DNA from: Minwuia thermotolerans | GTDB taxonomy: Bacteria; Pseudomonadota; Alphaproteobacteria; Minwuiales; Minwuiaceae | Direction: 5' to 3' | DNA: 64,000 nt | Assembly (NCBI GenBank): GCA_021604565.1 | Contig: BQJF01000001.1 | Span: forward strand, 85,742-149,741 | In this document: piece by piece, positions 9,022 to 16,992 of the stretch | Layout of the letters: every line of letters starts with the position of its first letter | Position numbering within the stretch: the stretch's first letter is position 1 | Position numbers and translations under genes: made by a program | The notes under the pieces: generated by a model | Databases searched by the model: none | What the model was told of the DNA's origin: nothing | The model's input: only the letters and a program-made list of their open reading frames with translations

Positions 9022-10953
9022 TCAATCCGGGCCAGGCACACCCGGTCCGGGGGTCAGGATGTCGAACTGCATCCCGAAGGTGTCGAGCATCTCGAACAGG
9101 TCCTCGATCACCGCGCGGTCGCCCTTGATGCTCAGCACGCCCGAGGTGATGGCATCTGCAATGGTGACCTTGCCGACGATGAGGCCGACCAGCACCTCGC
9201 GCGTCGTTGTCACGGTCGCAGCCGGTGCCTTCGCCACCTTGCCCATCAACTGGGTCAGCGTTTCGTTGCTGAGGGTATGACAGACCTTCTCGTCCCGGTC
9301 GGTCAGGTTCCAGTTCACCTGCCAGCGCTTGCCCACCGCCTTTGACGAATCCAGTCGCACGGCGATGAAATCGAACAGGATGTCGGTCGAAACCGCCCCC
9401 AGCAGGTCGGGGCTGAGGATCGGGCGCGGCGGCAGCTTCATCACCCCGTGCCGCAGTTCCTGCGCGGCATAGAGGTAGGCATTGCGCCAGGTTGCGGACT
9501 CGGCCTGATAGCCGAGTTGTTCGAAGGCGTCGGCAGCAAGATGCTTCGCCGCCGCGTTGTCCGGGTCCGCGAACAGAACGTGATAGAGCACCTGCGCCAC
9601 CCAGCGGTATTCGCCATTGTCGAAATCGGCCTGTGCGCGGGCCAGCACCTCCGGCGCACCGCCCATGTAGTCGACATACTTCACGGCGGCATGACGTGGT
9701 GGCAGCGGGTTCAGGTTCGCCGGGTTGCCGTCGTACCAACTGAGGTAGCGCTGGAAGACAGCCTTGGAATTGTGGCTGACCGATCCGTAATAGCCCCGCA
9801 TCCGGAAATCGGTGGCGAGCGACGGCGGAATGTCCAGCACCTCCGCGATCTCGGCCGGGCGCCAGCCATGGTTCATCAGGCGCACGGTCTGGTCGTGGAT
9901 GTACTTGTAGAGGTCGCGCTGGCGTTCCAGGAACGCCACGATGTTGTCCGATCCCCAGGTGGGCCAGTGATGCTGGCAGATCAGTGCCTCCGTCCGGGAA
10001 CCGAACTTCTCCACCGCGTCCGCCAGATAGTACGACCAGATGCGCGGATCCCTGACTTCGGAGCCACGCAGGGGGCAGAAGTTGTGCAGCAATGGCGTCG
10101 CGTTCTCCGCCATGTTCAGCACACCCAGCTCGGGGAAGAACATGTGCATCTCCGCCGGAGCTTCCGTGCCCGGTGCCAGATGGAAATCCACCTGCAGGCC
10201 ATCGACCTCATGCCGTTCCACCGCTTCGCGGATCAGGTGCGTGGGTGCCAGCAGGGTGACGCGGCCACGGGCCGTGACCTTGCCCAGTCCGGCATCCACC
10301 TGCCCCTGAGGTCCGGGCCGCAGCAGGGGGCCGAACTGGAACTGCGCACGCCGGCTCATGGCGTTCCCGGCCAGCACGTTCTCCCCGCCCACCGCTTCCA
10401 TGAAGCCGTCTGGGGCGTAGATATCGCATTCGCCCGCATCCACCGCCTGCTGTGTGGCAATGCCCTTCACGCCGCCATAGTGATCGACATGGCTGTGGGT
10501 GTAGAACACGGCCTTCACCGGTACGCGCGGGCGGTGGCGGTAATAGAGCTCCAGCCCCGCCTGCGCGACCTCCGCCGTCGTCATGCAGTCGATGATGATC
10601 AGGCCGGTCGCGCCTTCGATGATCGTCATGTTGGCCAGGTCCATGCCCCGGACCTGCCAGACACGGTCCACGACCCTGAACAGGCCGTTGGCCATGTTCA
10701 GCCGCGCCATGCGCAGCAGGCTGGGATTGACGGTCGGAATGTCTTCCGTGCCTTCGAGGAAGTCATAGGCGGGCAGGTTCCAGACGACCGTACCACCCTC
10801 GGTCTTCACGACACCGCCGTCCGGCACCGCCTCCACAAGTCCGCGTGCGGCATTGGCGAAATCATCGGACTGGTCGAAATCCAGTCGCGCGCGCAGCCGC
10901 TCGTGCGCCGCGCGTGTTGCCTCGGTTGCAGACTTCTGTTCCGCGTTGCCCAT
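9022..10953 (-). CDS. Alkyl sulfatase (SdsA1/BDS1-type) with metallo-beta-lactamase fold
   Basis: A 643-residue enzyme of the class III alkyl sulfatase family, which hydrolyses primary or secondary alkyl sulfates such as dodecyl sulfate to alcohol and sulfate using two zinc ions. Seen: an N-terminal MBL domain with THSHVDHYGG (residues 152-158 for the HxHxDH core) and downstream metal-ligand regions MAENATPLLHNFCPLRG and ICQHHWPTWG; an alkyl-sulfatase dimerisation domain in the middle (RGYYGSVSHNSKAVFQRYLSWYDGNPANLNPLPP); and a C-terminal SCP2-like domain that may hold the alkyl chain. I see no signal peptide, so it is probably cytoplasmic. GGAGGAGTGAACGGTC precedes ATG 10953. It is transcribed alone. 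Confidence 0.92.
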   Translation of the reverse strand: MGNAEQKSATEATRAAHERLRARLDFDQSDDFANAARGLVEAVPDGGVVKTEGGTVVWNLPAYDFLEGTEDIPTVNPSLLRMARLNMANGLFRVVDRVWQVRGMDLANMTIIEGATGLIIIDCMTTAEVAQAGLELYYRHRPRVPVKAVFYTHSHVDHYGGVKGIATQQAVDAGECDIYAPDGFMEAVGGENVLAGNAMSRRAQFQFGPLLRPGPQGQVDAGLGKVTARGRVTLLAPTHLIREAVERHEVDGLQVDFHLAPGTEAPAEMHMFFPELGVLNMAENATPLLHNFCPLRGSEVRDPRIWSYYLADAVEKFGSRTEALICQHHWPTWGSDNIVAFLERQRDLYKYIHDQTVRLMNHGWRPAEIAEVLDIPPSLATDFRMRGYYGSVSHNSKAVFQRYLSWYDGNPANLNPLPPRHAAVKYVDYMGGAPEVLARAQADFDNGEYRWVAQVLYHVLFADPDNAAAKHLAADAFEQLGYQAESATWRNAYLYAAQELRHGVMKLPPRPILSPDLLGAVSTDILFDFIAVRLDSSKAVGKRWQVNWNLTDRDEKVCHTLSNETLTQLMGKVAKAPAATVTTTREVLVGLIVGKVTIADAITSGVLSIKGDRAVIEDLFEMLDTFGMQFDILTPGPGVPGPD

Positions 10954-11030
10954 GACCGTTCACTCCTCCCAGCATGTCCACGACCACTCTGGATGATTGC
11001 GCCATCGTGGGAAAGGGTATGCGCCAATGA

Positions 11031-11486
11031 TCAGGCGGGGTCCGCGCCGACGGATGACCGGACGGAAAGGTCGCCCCAACTCGTGCAGAGCTCAACCTCG
11101 ATGATGATCATCGGCCGTTGCTCCAGCGCCATGTCAAGATACTGGTGATAGCGCGCGCGCAGCAACGCGATGGCCGTATGCAGCTCCATGGCGGCAGGCT
11201 CGACCCTCGCCCTGCCCCGCAGCATCACCCAGCCCAGGTCCGACCAGTCCTCCGCGTAGCGGTCGATCATCAGGCAGACCCGTTCATTCTCCAGGATGTT
11301 GCGGAGGCGTTTCAGATCGCGCGGATCACCGCGTTTCGGCTTCTCGTCGATCGGAATGAAGATCGTGTTTCCCGCAAGGGCAAAGCAGACCGGGACCACA
11401 TGGGGATACCCCGCCCCGTCTGCGGTTCCGAGGCGCCCGACCGGGCGAGCCTTGATGAATTCGCGTTCCTCGTTGGGGATAATCAT
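11031..11486 (-). CDS. PPOX-class F420/flavin-dependent protein (TIGR03668-like)
   Basis: A 151-residue split-barrel protein of the pyridoxamine-5'-phosphate-oxidase fold. The order FIKARPVGRLGTADGAGYPHVVPVCFAL, DEKPKRGDPRDLKRLRNILENERVCLMIDRY, EDWSDLGWVMLRG is that of a subfamily usually annotated as F420-dependent. The family binds FMN or F420 and reduces or senses unknown substrates. ATG 11486 is preferred because GGGAGAACCC lies just upstream; the frame extends to 11558, which would overlap the divergent gene's start. It is divergent from an LLM-class oxidoreductase gene with only 70 bases between starts, so the two may share regulation and cofactor. No F420 biosynthesis gene is in the window. 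Confidence 0.8.
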   Translation of the reverse strand: MIIPNEEREFIKARPVGRLGTADGAGYPHVVPVCFALAGNTIFIPIDEKPKRGDPRDLKRLRNILENERVCLMIDRYAEDWSDLGWVMLRGRARVEPAAMELHTAIALLRARYHQYLDMALEQRPMIIIEVELCTSWGDLSVRSSVGADPA

Positions 11487-11556
11487 GGGTTCTCCCGGCA
11501 TGGACAGCGGCCTATTGTTGATCATGTCTTGTACATCAGATGCGGAAGAGGCGAAC

Positions 11557-12513
11557 ATGGATTACGGTTTCGCATGGTTCACGCGCGGCCCGCTGGCAAA
11601 CAGCGACAGCCTGCGCAAGATCGCGACCACAGGCGAGAGCCTGGGCTACAGCCACATCGTGGTCCCTGACCATGTCGTCATACCGATGGCGATCGACAGC
11701 ACCTATCCCTACAGCGCTGACGGGTCCTTTCCCGGCACCGCCAACGGCGAATGCATGGATACGCTGGTGGCCCTGTCGTTCATCGCCGCCATGACCAGCC
11801 GGTTGCGGCTGCTGACCTCCGTCATGGTGGTGCCGCACCGCCCAGCGCTGCTGACCGCGAAGATGGTCGCCACCATCGATCAGCTTTCCGGCGGTCGCAT
11901 GACGCTCGGCTGCGGCGCCGGCTGGATGGAGGAGGAGTTCGAAGCGCTGGAACTGCCCCCCTATGCGGAGCGTGGCGCGGTGACCGATGAATATATCGAG
12001 GTGTTTCGCAAGGTCTGGTCCGCCCCGACAGTCAGTCACGCGGGCAAGTATGTGAATTTCCGGAATGTCTCCGTCCTGCCCAATCCGGTGCAGAAGCCCG
12101 GCGTGCCGATCTGGACCGGTGGCGAGAGTGCTCCGGCGCTGCGCCGTGCGGTCCGCGTCGGCGATGGCTGGTATCCCATCGGCAACAACCCCCGCTTCCC
12201 CATGGACACGCATGCCCGCATCGCCGGACGCCTCGACCGGCTGAAGGGGATCGCCGATGAGGAGGGGCGCGACCTGGCAACGCTGGATCTCGCCTACTGG
12301 AGCCACTGGTACAACCTGGGCGAGGAGGTCCGGAACAAGGACGGGGACCGGATGATCCTGACCGGTTCGGCAGATGCCATCGCCAATGATATCGGCGAGA
12401 TGCAGCGACAGGGCTTCGGCAATCTGATGCTGAACTTCACGGCCGGCAGTGCAGGAGAAACCACTGACCGGATGGCCGCCTTCATGGCCGATGTCGCCCC
12501 CCGGGTCGCCTGA
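11557..12513 (+). CDS. LLM-class (luciferase-like) flavin/F420-dependent oxidoreductase
   Basis: A 318-residue TIM-barrel protein of the luciferase-like monooxygenase superfamily. Seen: MDYGFAWFTRGPLANSDSLRKIATTGESLGYSHIVVPDHVV at the start; LRLLTSVMVVPHRPALLTAKMVATIDQLSGGRMTLGCGAGWMEEEF; KPGVPIWTGGES; and RVGDGWYPIG near the end of the barrel. These fit the group annotated as LLM-class F420-dependent (TIGR03619-like), though in proteobacteria many members may use FMN. ATG 11557 is preceded by GGAAGAGGCGAAC; the longer frame from 11296 only reads through the antisense of the neighbour. It is followed by two thioesterase genes on the same strand. Confidence 0.85.
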   Translation: MDYGFAWFTRGPLANSDSLRKIATTGESLGYSHIVVPDHVVIPMAIDSTYPYSADGSFPGTANGECMDTLVALSFIAAMTSRLRLLTSVMVVPHRPALLTAKMVATIDQLSGGRMTLGCGAGWMEEEFEALELPPYAERGAVTDEYIEVFRKVWSAPTVSHAGKYVNFRNVSVLPNPVQKPGVPIWTGGESAPALRRAVRVGDGWYPIGNNPRFPMDTHARIAGRLDRLKGIADEEGRDLATLDLAYWSHWYNLGEEVRNKDGDRMILTGSADAIANDIGEMQRQGFGNLMLNFTAGSAGETTDRMAAFMADVAPRVA

Positions 12514-12529
12514 CGGAGCTATCGCAGAC

Positions 12530-12982
12530 ATGACTGAAGACGTACCGGCGGGTTTCCGCCCCGCGCGGCTGCCTGCGCCGTTCATCGAGGGCAATGGCCC
12601 GATGTTCTGGCGTGACGAGGACGGCTATCTGATCCTCGGCATCCGGGTCGAGCCGCGCCATACCAATGCGGGTGGCACGTTGCACGGGGGCATGCTGATG
12701 ACCCTGGTGGACATGCAGCTCAATTCATCACTGAACTACCAGCTCGATACCGGGCTGTTCATCCCGACCGTTTCCATCAACGTCGACTTCCTGGCACCGG
12801 CTGTCGCGGGTGACTGGGTACAGGGCCGCACGGAGGTTCTGAAACGTGGCGGCAGCACCGTCTTCACCGACTGCCGAATCATCAAGCAGGACGGCACGCT
12901 GATCGCGCGCGCCGCCGGAATCTTCAAACTGCCGCGCAATGGAGACCCCAACGCGCTGGACCCGAAGGAGCTGTTTCAGTGA
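12530..12982 (+). CDS. PaaI-type hotdog-fold thioesterase, first of a tandem pair
   Basis: A 150-residue hotdog protein. Typical PaaI/4HBT features are visible: HTNAGGTLHGGMLMTLVDMQL, where the HGG turn begins the active-site helix and the aspartate of VDMQ is a candidate catalytic residue, then FIPTVSINVDFLAPAVAGDWVQGRTEVLKRGGSTVFTDCRI. The family hydrolyses acyl- or aryl-CoA thioesters in the cytoplasm. It begins 16 bases after the LLM gene and its stop overlaps the next gene by 4 bases, so all three are likely co-transcribed. It is clearly similar to its downstream neighbour, suggesting a tandem duplication or an obligate heteromer. Substrate unknown. Confidence 0.85.
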   Translation: MTEDVPAGFRPARLPAPFIEGNGPMFWRDEDGYLILGIRVEPRHTNAGGTLHGGMLMTLVDMQLNSSLNYQLDTGLFIPTVSINVDFLAPAVAGDWVQGRTEVLKRGGSTVFTDCRIIKQDGTLIARAAGIFKLPRNGDPNALDPKELFQ

Positions 12983-13437
12983 CACCAGAGCAAGAACATG
13001 ACGTACCGGAGGGGTTCAAGGTCTTCGGCGTGCAGGATGGCCTGTTCGGACTTGTCGGCCCGGTCTTCGGCCGCATCATGGACGGAGAGGCGCATCTGGG
13101 GTTCAGGGTGGCGGAGAAGCATCTGAACCCGACCCGCACCTGTCACGGCGGTATGCTGGCGACACTGGTCGATGTCCAGATCGGCTTTGGCTCCGCAGTT
13201 GCGCTGAAGCAGCAGAAGTTCTTCCCCACCATCAACCTGAACTGCGATTTCCTCGCCCCCGTCCTGACCGGGCAGTGGGTGGAGGGCCGGACGGAGGTCA
13301 TCCGTGCCACACCGCGCATGGTGTTCTGCAACGCCATGCTGCTGGTGGACGACAATCCGGTGCTGCGCGCCAACGGCATCATGAAGATCCCGAGCGACCG
13401 CGACAGCCGATTCGAGATGACCCGGCCGCAGACATGA
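12979..13437 (+). CDS. PaaI-type hotdog-fold thioesterase, second of a tandem pair
   Basis: A 152-residue hotdog thioesterase. It starts at GTG 12979, overlapping the previous stop as GTGA, with AAGGAG about 9 bases upstream; this fits translational coupling. Seen: NPTRTCHGGMLATLVDVQIGFG (HGG turn and candidate catalytic aspartate in VDVQ) and FFPTINLNCDFLAPVLTGQWVEGRTEVIRATPRMVFCNAML, closely parallel to the upstream gene. The hydrophobic residues around the active site differ, so the two proteins may act on different CoA esters or form a mixed assembly. A GC-rich hairpin follows the stop. Confidence 0.85.
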   Translation: MTPEQEHDVPEGFKVFGVQDGLFGLVGPVFGRIMDGEAHLGFRVAEKHLNPTRTCHGGMLATLVDVQIGFGSAVALKQQKFFPTINLNCDFLAPVLTGQWVEGRTEVIRATPRMVFCNAMLLVDDNPVLRANGIMKIPSDRDSRFEMTRPQT

Positions 13438-13481
13438 TCCGCCCCTGACCCGAGATCAGGCGGGAGGGGGAGAGGGGCGGA
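13438..13481. terminator. Two-level hairpin between convergent genes
   Basis: Outer arms TCCGCCCCT (13438-13446) and AGGGGCGGA (13473-13481) are perfectly complementary, and an alternative inner hairpin CCTGA/TCAGG can form near 13444-13460. It fills most of the gap between the second thioesterase and the convergent CinA-like gene, so it is a candidate terminator for either strand. No strong T-run is present. Confidence 0.45.
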
Positions 13482-13505
13482 ACGGTCGGCAGTCAGAAAC
13501 CCGAC

Positions 13506-14027
13506 TCAATCCGCCTTGGGCGGTGCGGCAGCCAGTTCTTCACGGAACACGGTCAGCGCGGCGATGGCAAAGCGAACCATGTTCGCAGGCCGGTCACTGT
13601 CGCCGGTCTCCAGGGTACGCTTGACCGTGCTTGCGCCGGCGACGGCGCAGCAACTGTGCCCGGCATCGTCACCATAGCCATTTCCTGTTGGCCCTGCGGC
13701 ACCGGTCTCCGCCAGTCCCCAGTCACCGCGCATGTTGGTCTTCACCGCCTCCGCAAGGCATGCCGCGAAGGGTTCGGAGCTCGACCGGATGCCGGTCTGC
13801 ATCAGGGCACGGATATCCAGCCCGGTCAGTTCCCGGATCGATGTGCGATTGTAGATGACCGCACCGCCCCGGAAATAGGTGGAGGCCCCCGGCACGGCCA
13901 GAAGTGCCGCAGAGATCAGTCCCCCGGCGGAGGATTCGGCCACCGCCACGCGCTCCCCGCGATCCTTCAGCATCGCGCCGACTTCGGCGCCGAGCCTGAG
14001 CAATTCATCCATCGAAGCATCCAACAT
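13506..14027 (-). CDS. CinA C-terminal domain (PncC-like) protein with altered catalytic motif
   Basis: A 173-residue single-domain protein of the CinA/PncC family, whose active members deamidate nicotinamide mononucleotide in NAD recycling. The fold-defining stretches are visible: RVAVAESSAGGLISAALLAVPGASTYFRGGAVIYN and GLAETGAAGPTGNGYGDDAGHSC. The usual ESCTGG is ESSAGG here; the nucleophile serine is kept (Ser32), but the position of the usual lysine in the Y-x-N-x-x-K segment seems to be Ile64. ATG 14027 was chosen because GGGGGGACGGG precedes it; the frame extends to 14183. It is divergent from the AraC-type gene, 86 bases between starts. It may not be an active amidase. Confidence 0.8.
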   Translation of the reverse strand: MLDASMDELLRLGAEVGAMLKDRGERVAVAESSAGGLISAALLAVPGASTYFRGGAVIYNRTSIRELTGLDIRALMQTGIRSSSEPFAACLAEAVKTNMRGDWGLAETGAAGPTGNGYGDDAGHSCCAVAGASTVKRTLETGDSDRPANMVRFAIAALTVFREELAAAPPKAD

Positions 14028-14113
14028 CCCGTCCCCCCACGTCACAAACCGATTGAAACGACAGTCTCCCCGCGCCAAAGCTGAACCGTCAAGCAAAGCC
14101 TCAGGACCGAACC

Positions 14114-15151
14114 GTGACCGAAAGTGCCGATACAGTACTGCGCCTGCTGACGATGGGGGCTTTCGCCCTGATTGCTGCAACACTGGTCGTTCGGCAACCG
14201 CGTCAGTCGCTCACCTGGCTGCTTGTCATCCTGATCGCCTGCACTACCGCCTATCTGCTCTTGAGCGGCGGCGATCCGCTCGCACCCGACATGGGCCTTT
14301 TCCGGCTGCTGCTGCTCGGCCTAGCCCCGACAGTTCCCTTTGCGGTCTGGGCGGTGGTCATGACAGCCTTTGATGACGCGTTTCGCCATGTGCGCGTCTG
14401 CATTGCCGCGCTGGCATTGCTGGCGGCCATGCAGGCACTTGCCTTCGCCACCCTGCCGGAGGACTTGCGACCCGCGCTGGTGACCCTGCAACGCATCGGC
14501 GGGCTGCTGATGCTGTCGCATGCGGTGTTCAGAACCCTCGCCGGCCGCCGTGATGACCTGATGGAGCGGCGCCGGAGGTGGCGGCTGATTGCCGTGGCGA
14601 TGATGGTACTGCAGGTAACATCGGTTCTGCTGGTCGAACTGGTCGTCACGGAGCCGGAGATGCTGGCCCTGCTGACGCCGGTCAATGCGGGTGCCATCCT
14701 GGCTCTGACCTTGCTGTTCGGCGTGTCCTTCCTGACCATCGATCCGGTGGAGCCCCCACAACAGGTCCCGCGGGCCACACCGGGCCAACAGTCATGCCCA
14801 CCTGACGACAGGGTTGCCGGTCCGCTCCGCGCCTTCATCGATTCCGGCGGCCTGTGGCAGTCGGGGCTGACCGTTGCGGGTCTCGCGGCAAAGGCGGGTG
14901 TCACCGAGCATCGGCTGCGTTCCCACATCAATCGGGATCTGGGTTACCGGAACTTCAACGCATTCCTGAATGTGCATCGGGTGGCCGAGGCGCAGAAGAG
15001 GTTGGCTGATCCCGAGTTGGCCCGGACACCCGTGCTGACCATCGCGATGGATCTGGGATACGGATCACTTGGCCCCTTCAACCGGGCGTTCCGGGAGATC
15101 ACCGGCACAACACCCACCGCGTACCGCCGGGAAAACATCGCCGATTCCTGA
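14114..15151 (+). CDS. Membrane-anchored AraC-family transcriptional regulator
   Basis: A 345-residue protein with about seven hydrophobic segments in residues 10-215 (for example TMGAFALIAATLVV, LTWLLVILIACTTAYLLL, IAVAMMVLQVTSVLLVELVV, ILALTLLFGVSFLTI), then a linker and a C-terminal AraC DNA-binding domain (GLTVAGLAAKAGVTEHRLRSHINRDLGYRNFNAFLNVHRVAEAQKRL, followed by TIAMDLGYGSLGPFNRAFREITGTTPTAYRRE). The layout suits sensing a membrane or envelope signal. The GTG start at 14114 follows AGGACCGAACC. The next gene on the strand, 116 bases on, is a membrane fatty-acid-hydroxylase fusion, a likely target. Confidence 0.88.
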   Translation: MTESADTVLRLLTMGAFALIAATLVVRQPRQSLTWLLVILIACTTAYLLLSGGDPLAPDMGLFRLLLLGLAPTVPFAVWAVVMTAFDDAFRHVRVCIAALALLAAMQALAFATLPEDLRPALVTLQRIGGLLMLSHAVFRTLAGRRDDLMERRRRWRLIAVAMMVLQVTSVLLVELVVTEPEMLALLTPVNAGAILALTLLFGVSFLTIDPVEPPQQVPRATPGQQSCPPDDRVAGPLRAFIDSGGLWQSGLTVAGLAAKAGVTEHRLRSHINRDLGYRNFNAFLNVHRVAEAQKRLADPELARTPVLTIAMDLGYGSLGPFNRAFREITGTTPTAYRRENIADS

Positions 15152-15267
15152 AAAAGCTCTCCGATTCCTTGATTCATCAGGCCGATCTCAGGATCGACAG
15201 GCCATCAGGCCGCGCCCACCGCACAGTGGCTTCATCGTCAACCAGTCAACGATGGAGCCAGAAGAAA

Positions 15268-16533
15268 ATGTCCGGTACCGAAGCACTCAGTCACTTTCCC
15301 GAAGTATGGCCGCTGATCTTCGCCTCCGACGCTGCGCGCTACTTCCTGTTCGCCGGAGCAACCTTCGTGCTGCTGCACCTGTTTCGCAGTCGGCTGGAGC
15401 GTTATCGCATTCAGCGCCGACGTGCCTCGAACCGGGACATGCTGCGGGAAGTGGGATGGTCGGCCCTGACCGCGCTGATCTTCTCCCTGAACGGCTTCCT
15501 GCTGGTCTGGTGCCTGATGCAGATGGACCTTATCCGGATCAGCGAGAGTTCGGGTGCGGCGGTGGTCGCGCTGCAGGTCCTGATGATTGTCCTGGCCCAC
15601 GATGCCTGGTTCTACTGGCTGCATCGGGCGATGCACCTGCGCCCACTGTTCCGTATGGCGCACCTGACCCACCACAGGTCGGTTACCCCGACCTCTTGGG
15701 CGGCCTACGCCTTCGCACCGCTGGAGGCGGTGGCGGAGGCCGTGTTCCTGCCACTGTTCCTGCTGCTGGTCCCTGTCGACAGCGTGACCATCATCATCTT
15801 CCTCAGCCACATGATGGCGCGCAACGTGATCGGCCATTGCGGGGTGGAGATCATGCCCCGTGGCTGGGTCGACTGGCCGGTCGCACGCTGGATCACCACT
15901 CCGACGCACCATGACCTGCACCATGCCTGCGGCCGCTGGAACTACGGGCTGTACTTCACCTTCTGGGACCGGCTGATGGGGACGGAACATCCCGACTACG
16001 CCGACGCATTCCGACGGAACGCCGCGGGAGGGGCAATGCAGCCGGAAGCGGGGGATGCGATTGCAGGTGACGGGACAGTCACCAGACGCGGACGCCTCCG
16101 TCGGGTGACAGGCGCGCTGGTTCTGATCATCGGCGCAACGCTCAGCGGCGGGGCAGCCCCGATCCCGGAAGACGGTGCACCCGGACTGTCGGGCATCTGG
16201 GCCACGCCGGGCATGGGGGCCCTGGTGCGCATCGCGCCCTGTGATCCGGCCCGGCCAGAGGTCGCGCGGACCTGCGGCACCGTGATCTGGTCATGGGCGA
16301 CGGACGGACCGCGCGACGTGCGCATCTTCAGCGACCTTGATGCACGTGGCGACGTGATCAGCGGGGCGATGCTCAATCCGGAAGACGGGGAGACCTATGA
16401 GGTGACGATGCGGCTCGCCGCCCCAGACCGGATCGACGTCAGGGGCTGCATCTGGATCATGTGCCAGACGCAGGAATGGCGCAGGATCGACGCCTTACTG
16501 CGGGAGATCAATCGCGCCAGGGCGTCCGACTGA
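15268..16533 (+). CDS. Sterol desaturase/fatty acid hydroxylase fused to a DUF2147 domain
   Basis: A 421-residue fusion. Residues 1-260 form an integral-membrane diiron hydroxylase: hydrophobic segments plus the histidine boxes HDAWFYWLHRAMH, HLTHHRSVTPTSW and THHDLHHACGRWNYGLYF. This family hydroxylates or desaturates lipids at the membrane. After a basic stretch and a further hydrophobic segment (VTGALVLIIGATLSGGA), residues 310-415 resemble DUF2147: GIWATPGMGALVRIAPCD, CGTVIWSW, then GAMLNPEDGETYEVTMRL. DUF2147 is normally a separate exported protein, and this join keeps what looks like its signal anchor. ATG 15268 has GGAGCCAGAAGAAA upstream. Its stop abuts the secB stop. Confidence 0.83.
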   Translation: MSGTEALSHFPEVWPLIFASDAARYFLFAGATFVLLHLFRSRLERYRIQRRRASNRDMLREVGWSALTALIFSLNGFLLVWCLMQMDLIRISESSGAAVVALQVLMIVLAHDAWFYWLHRAMHLRPLFRMAHLTHHRSVTPTSWAAYAFAPLEAVAEAVFLPLFLLLVPVDSVTIIIFLSHMMARNVIGHCGVEIMPRGWVDWPVARWITTPTHHDLHHACGRWNYGLYFTFWDRLMGTEHPDYADAFRRNAAGGAMQPEAGDAIAGDGTVTRRGRLRRVTGALVLIIGATLSGGAAPIPEDGAPGLSGIWATPGMGALVRIAPCDPARPEVARTCGTVIWSWATDGPRDVRIFSDLDARGDVISGAMLNPEDGETYEVTMRLAAPDRIDVRGCIWIMCQTQEWRRIDALLREINRARASD

Positions 16534-16992
16534 TCACTGCGTCGTCTGCGGTGCCTCCGCCTGCTGCTGACGGTTCTGCTGGTACAGGCGCATGAAGTCG
16601 ATGGGATCGAGCAGCAACGGCATGAAGCCACCATCCCGTGTCAGGTCACCGATCACCCGGCGGGCGAAGGGGAAGATCAGACGCGGGCATTCGACCAGGC
16701 AGGCAATCTCGGTCTGTTCCTGAGGAATGCCGACCAGCGTGAAGACACCCGCATAGGTCAGGTCGATGATGAAAATCGTGGTTTCGCCGGAACTGGCCTG
16801 GATATCGAACTTGATCACGACCTCGAAAGTCGCGCCTTCCAGCTGCGCCGCTTCGACGTTCACGTTGATGTTCAGGCCGGTATCCTTCGGCGGCTCCGCC
16901 AGTACCGCCGGCGAATTCGGATTCTCGAAGCTCAGGTCCTTGATGTACTGGGCGTTGATGCGGATCTGGGGAGCGGTCTGTTCTTCGGCCAT
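16534..16992 (-). CDS. secB: Protein-export chaperone SecB
   Basis: A 152-residue cytoplasmic chaperone that forms a tetramer, holds precursor proteins unfolded and delivers them to SecA. The family pattern is clear: INAQYIKDLSFENPNSP near the start, INVNVEAAQLEGATFEVVIKFDIQASSGETTIFIIDLTYAGVF, then CPRLIFPFARRVIGDLTRDGGFMPLLLDPIDFMRLYQQ with an acidic, glutamine-rich tail. ATG 16992 follows AGGAAACC; the upstream extension to 17040 is not needed. It is convergent with the fatty-acid-hydroxylase fusion with no bases between the two stops (TGATCA). Nothing on its strand is closely linked upstream. Confidence 0.96.
   Translation of the reverse strand: MAEEQTAPQIRINAQYIKDLSFENPNSPAVLAEPPKDTGLNINVNVEAAQLEGATFEVVIKFDIQASSGETTIFIIDLTYAGVFTLVGIPQEQTEIACLVECPRLIFPFARRVIGDLTRDGGFMPLLLDPIDFMRLYQQNRQQQAEAPQTTQ

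Noticed and set aside
9448..11148. A 566-codon plus-strand frame opposite the alkyl sulfatase
   Set aside because: Shadow of a well-supported gene; no recognisable domain or ribosome site.
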